Assembly: GCA_024405235.1 (NCBI GenBank) | Contig: JAKSPA010000075.1 | Span: 1-7,347, forward strand | DNA: 7,347 nucleotides | Direction of reading: 5' to 3' | Source: Lentisphaeria bacterium | GTDB lineage: Bacteria; Verrucomicrobiota; Lentisphaeria; Oligosphaerales; Oligosphaeraceae | Part shown: piece after piece, positions 6,848 through 7,347 of the stretch | Layout: every line of letters begins with the position of its first letter | Position numbering within the stretch: position 1 is the first letter of the stretch | The notes under the pieces: generated by a model | The model's database searches: none | What the model was told of the DNA's origin: nothing | What the model saw: the letters and a program-made list of their open reading frames with translations, nothing else | Program-made: the position numbers and the translations under genes

Positions 6848-6856
6848 TTTCGTACG

Positions 6857-7347
6857 TTATTGATGAATGATTGTAGAGTCAAAGTAGTTGCAGGCCATTC
6901 CTGCATCGACAACAAGCGTCTGCGCGTTTATGCCGCTGGACCTTCTGCTTAGAAGGAATGCGGCGACATTTGCTGCTTCCGGCGTCTCCAGAGCACGATG
7001 CCTGAGAGTTGCCTTTTCGGCGTAGAGATATGCGTCCACGTAGCCTGGTATTCCAGCAGAAGCGCTTGTCTTCAGCGGACTTGCGCCGATTGCATTCACG
7101 CGGATCTCTGGTGATACCGTTGACGTGAGGGATTTCGCCAGAAAGACTACGCTGGAGTCGAGCGCCGCCTTGACAGGCCCCATGTAGCCGTAGCTTTCCG
7201 CCGCCATTTTGGTTGAAGAGATTGACATCGTGACGATTGATGCATCTGGCGCGAGATGGTCTTTCAAGGCGTTGCAGACGTTCATCAACGAGAAGCACGA
7301 TATGTCCATTGCCTGAAGAAAATCCGCTTTTTTGACCTGATGGAATG
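6857..7347 (-). CDS. fabI: Enoyl-ACP reductase, FabI type (C-terminal part, cut by window edge)
   Basis: About 162 C-terminal residues are visible and the frame stays open to base 7347. FabI-type enzymes are cytoplasmic NAD(P)H-dependent reductases of the short-chain dehydrogenase fold that perform the last step of each fatty-acid elongation cycle. The match includes FLQAMDIS before the ATG at 7309, which is therefore internal rather than a start, and the catalytic Tyr-x6-Lys of the enoyl reductases (Tyr codon 7190-7192, Lys codon 7169-7171, in YGYMGPVKAAL). It also includes RVNAIGASPLKTSASAGI, matching the family's NAISAGP-x-x-T-x-AASGI, and the end AAFLLSRRSSGINAQTLVVDAG. The cofactor-binding N-terminal half is outside the window. 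One position is unusual: the family's second active-site tyrosine (Tyr146 in E. coli FabI) aligns with isoleucine, giving SISS as in FabL. FabL or another divergent short-chain reductase is therefore an alternative. argD follows after 9 bases. Confidence 0.83.
   Translation of the reverse strand, partial: FHQVKKADFLQAMDISCFSLMNVCNALKDHLAPDASIVTMSISSTKMAAESYGYMGPVKAALDSSVVFLAKSLTSTVSPEIRVNAIGASPLKTSASAGIPGYVDAYLYAEKATLRHRALETPEAANVAAFLLSRRSSGINAQTLVVDAGMACNYFDSTIIHQ

Noticed and set aside
7307..7309. ATG as the start of a short 150-residue gene
   Set aside because: The codons upstream continue FabI homology (FLQAMDIS) without a stop, so this methionine is internal to a gene cut by the window edge.

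Overview
The window is a compact stretch of bacterial chromosome with six protein genes, all on the minus strand, and almost no non-coding space. An AsmA-type envelope protein and a secreted repeat protein point to a Gram-negative (diderm) bacterium. GC content looks to be a little under 50 % by eye. The lineage cannot be fixed from this sequence. A member of the PVC group (Lentisphaerota/Verrucomicrobiota) is a guess, based on the divergent AsmA-like protein and on the absence of any clear Shine-Dalgarno motif at the five visible gene starts.

In transcription order (right to left): (1) 7347-6857, the C-terminal part of a FabI-type enoyl-ACP reductase, cut by the right edge of the window; (2) 6847-5657, acetylornithine aminotransferase ArgD, 9 bases after the fabI stop; (3) a 158-base spacer with a possible promoter; (4) 5498-5028, a small secreted protein made almost entirely of six 21-residue repeats; (5) 4975-1634, a 1113-residue membrane-anchored AsmA-like protein, 52 bases further on; (6) 1600-641, a ten-helix DMT/EamA-type transporter, 33 bases further on; (7) a 114-base spacer with two short palindromes; (8) 526-50, a MarR-family regulator. 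The first 49 bases are non-coding and begin with a short heptamer repeat that runs off the left edge.

fabI and argD are probably co-transcribed and serve fatty acid and arginine synthesis. The repeat protein, the AsmA-like protein and the transporter form a second close-spaced run with an envelope flavour. The MarR gene probably has its own promoter and may control itself, the upstream transporter, or both. I see no RNA gene, insertion sequence, prophage or CRISPR array. Most of the window is ordinary. The least ordinary item is the 21-residue repeat protein, whose DNA shows recent duplication of 126-bp (two-unit) blocks.
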